From Hyphomicrobiales bacterium (GTDB lineage Bacteria; Pseudomonadota; Alphaproteobacteria; Rhizobiales; Xanthobacteraceae): a stretch of DNA of 6,799 nucleotides. The stretch lies in contig PLTE01000304.1 of assembly GCA_003164375.1 (NCBI GenBank), forward strand, positions 6,976 through 13,774, read 5' to 3'. Each line of letters starts with the position of its first letter. Position 1 is the first letter of the stretch. The notes under the pieces were generated by a model. It saw only the letters and a list, made by a program, of their open reading frames with translations, was not told the origin of the DNA and did not search any database. Shown here in pieces: positions 5,791-6,799 of the stretch. The position numbers and the translations under genes are program-made.

Positions 5791-6117
5791 ATGTCCGACA
5801 AGCGTCAGGTGCCCCAAAAAAGTGCCCGTGGGTTCCGAAGCCTGCGATGGTACCGTTTTTGGGAACTAGATCAGGAAGAGAAGGACTATTCTCATCGCGA
5901 CTACTTTACCGAGTATAGCGGCGAGCGCGATGATTTCGTGATGGTAGAGCAATATGAGGTTAGCCGCGCACGACAATTGGAGCGAATTACTCGTCCAATC
6001 AGAACGTGGAGAACCCGGCTGAAAACGATTGGCTTTTGGATATTCGGGTTTATTACTGGCCTTTTCTGCAACTACATCGCAGCCTTCTTTTCGGATAAGT
6101 TTCCCTTCTGGAAGTGA
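5791..6117 (+). CDS. Small single-span membrane protein, 108 aa, unknown family
   Basis: No known family is recognised. The N-terminal about 75 residues are polar and rich in aromatic residues and Arg (RWYRFWELD at 19-27, YFTEYSGERDD at 38-48), with a basic amphipathic stretch before the membrane (RPIRTWRTRLK, 68-78). Residues about 79-100 (IGFWIFGFITGLFCNYIAAF) form one hydrophobic helix, followed by the short tail SDKFPFWK. This suggests a tail-anchored inner-membrane protein with a cytosolic N-terminal part. An in-frame TAG at 5773 excludes an earlier start. GGAA 7 nt upstream is the only well-placed ribosome binding site, while a stronger AGGGAGGAG lies about 20 nt away. Its stop directly abuts the stop of the convergent Lrp-like gene. 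Its role as an effector of the cassette is inference. Confidence 0.7.
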   Translation: MSDKRQVPQKSARGFRSLRWYRFWELDQEEKDYSHRDYFTEYSGERDDFVMVEQYEVSRARQLERITRPIRTWRTRLKTIGFWIFGFITGLFCNYIAAFFSDKFPFWK

Positions 6118-6582
6118 TTACAGTTGAATGCCAGGCTCACGCCTATGAGTAAGAGCGAAAATAAGGGTGAATGAGCGAGCATCGCTATTCACCTCTTCCC
6201 ACTCTTCGACTTCCTTGCAAATCTGCCTAATTCTTTCATTATTCTCCGCCATCACGCGGATTATGACATCGTGAGCGTCGCCGAAGACCTCCTGAATTTC
6301 AACGATCTCGATGTACCTTTGAAGCTTTCGTACAACATCGCCCATAGATTTTTTGTCTTTTAGCCCAAAAATAAAAATACCCATCTCAGGATAGCCAAGC
6401 TTTCTGTAATCAACGTCAATCGTAAATCGCTTTATGATTCCGGAAGCTGTTAGATCACCGACTATGCGCGAAACGTCGGGCTCTCTAAGCTGCAAATCGG
6501 CAGCGATTTGCTTCCTGGCTTTATGGCTGTCACGCAATAGCGCTCTTAAAACGCTACGCTCTTTATCAGATATGCCGCTCAT
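6118..6582 (-). CDS. Lrp/AsnC family transcriptional regulator (copy B)
   Basis: This 154-aa protein has an N-terminal helix-turn-helix (about 7-47, KQIAADLQLREPDVSRIVGD) and the Lrp hinge GIIKRFTIDVDYRKLGY (48-64). A RAM-like domain follows (about 65-143), with G101-D-A-H-D105 in place of the usual G.YD turn. It has the same length as copy A and is near-identical to it in the hinge (GIIKRFT.D.DY.KLGY), so the two are paralogues and could form mixed oligomers. ATG 6582 is the only start, because a TAA closes the frame upstream; no clear Shine-Dalgarno is visible. The upstream spacer to the coxL-type stop is 76 nt and contains a half operator TTACTCA (6633-6639). It reads in the same direction as the coxL-type gene, and with no obvious terminator between them, read-through from coxL is possible. 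Composition is AT-rich like the rest of the insert. Confidence 0.88.
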   Translation of the reverse strand: MSGISDKERSVLRALLRDSHKARKQIAADLQLREPDVSRIVGDLTASGIIKRFTIDVDYRKLGYPEMGIFIFGLKDKKSMGDVVRKLQRYIEIVEIQEVFGDAHDVIIRVMAENNERIRQICKEVEEWEEVNSDARSFTLIFALTHRREPGIQL

Positions 6583-6658
6583 CGCCGGTTGCTCGCTCGC
6601 ATGTGATTAGTTTAGAAAGACATTTCTACGTGTTACTCACAAGAAAAAACTGGCACAG

Positions 6659-6799
6659 CTAGGCGTTCTTGCCCCGCGCCTCATGGATCGCCCGCCACAA
6701 CACTTCGGGCGTCGCCGGCATTTCGACGTGTTTGATGCCGAGCACCGAGAGCGCGTCGACCAGCGCGTTGGCGACCGCCGGCATGGCGCCGACGCAGCC
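6659..6799 (-). CDS. C-terminus of a CoxL-like molybdopterin-binding dehydrogenase subunit (continues off the right edge)
   Basis: Forty-six C-terminal residues are visible (GCVGAMPAVANALVDALSVL, then GIKHVEMPATPEVLWRAI, then HEARGKNA), ending at TAG (6661-6659). The family is that of xanthine dehydrogenase/CO dehydrogenase large subunits, which carry the molybdenum-cytosine-dinucleotide cofactor and oxidise small substrates with medium and small partner subunits. The visible protein is identical to the fragment at 3783. This copy is presumably attached to the intact gene, which would lie to the right, but the window does not prove it. The assignment rests on the C-terminal pattern only, so the substrate cannot be told. 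Confidence 0.75.
   Translation of the reverse strand, partial: GCVGAMPAVANALVDALSVLGIKHVEMPATPEVLWRAIHEARGKNA
6659..6799. repeat. Direct repeat, right copy (coxL 3' end)
   Basis: This is the partner of 3783-3923. Its three differences from the left copy are all at synonymous third positions within the last seven codons, so both copies encode the same amino acids. The repeat starts exactly at the stop codon on the insert side, and its other end is outside the window. Confidence 0.95.

Larger units (their letters stand above)
4005..6658. mobile_element. Putative inserted cassette flanked by direct repeats of the coxL 3' end
   Basis: This segment is markedly AT-richer than both flanks. It lies between two copies of the same gene 3' end and contains only regulators, small ORFs and a small membrane protein. 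No integrase, transposase, relaxase or terminal inverted repeat was seen. It may be a satellite-type element mobilised in trans, or DNA that entered by single-crossover recombination in coxL-like sequence. The left boundary is approximate. Confidence 0.6.

Noticed and set aside
6623..6639. Possible operator upstream of Lrp copy B
   Set aside because: The right arm TTACTCA is perfect, but the left arm position reads TTTCT. Only a half site is supported.
4005..6658. Insertion sequence or transposon
   Set aside because: There is no transposase, no terminal inverted repeats, and the flanking duplication is a gene 3' end of over 140 bp rather than a short target duplication.

Overview
The flanks (about 1-4000 and 6659-6799) are GC-rich, with codon use and gene content typical of an alphaproteobacterium of the Hyphomicrobiales (Bradyrhizobium/Rhodopseudomonas-like). 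This is inferred from protein character only. The middle (about 4005-6658) is clearly more AT-rich and looks like an acquired insert.

Layout. (1) 1-1673, minus strand: a CaiB/BaiF-type CoA-transferase followed 10 nt later by the N-terminal part of an HMG-CoA-lyase-like enzyme, which runs off the left edge. Together they look like a CoA-activation plus C-C cleavage pair for a dicarboxylic or branched acid. (2) 1778-3640, minus strand: a HerA/DUF87-type hexameric ATPase with a clear Walker A, a Walker B and a Pro-rich tail. (3) 3783 to about 4004, minus strand: a detached C-terminal fragment of a CoxL-like molybdopterin-binding dehydrogenase large subunit. The same C-terminus occurs again at 6659-6799, where the gene continues off the right edge. 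The two copies match at 138 of 141 positions, and the three differences are all synonymous third-position changes near the stop codon.

(4) Between these direct repeats lies a compact cassette of about 2.65 kb with no recognisable recombinase or transposase. From left to right it holds: Lrp/AsnC regulator A (minus); a 204-aa protein that I read as two tandem ribbon-helix-helix-like modules (minus); a divergent AT-rich control region with four copies of one operator-like palindrome, TGAGT-N7-ACTCA; two tiny ORFs (26 and 28 codons, the second with a very good ribosome binding site) and a 108-aa protein with a single C-terminal membrane segment (plus); and Lrp/AsnC regulator B (minus), a paralogue of A, whose stop codon abuts the stop of the membrane protein.

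The most attractive reading is a self-regulated accessory module. A tandem RHH repressor-like protein and/or the two Lrp-like proteins would act on the palindrome array to control a small membrane effector and two small peptides. The module sits at the 3' end of a coxL-type gene and carries, or created, a duplicate of that 3' end. I do not recognise it as a named system. Its function (stress or phage response, toxin-antitoxin-like, or metabolic sensing) is inference only.
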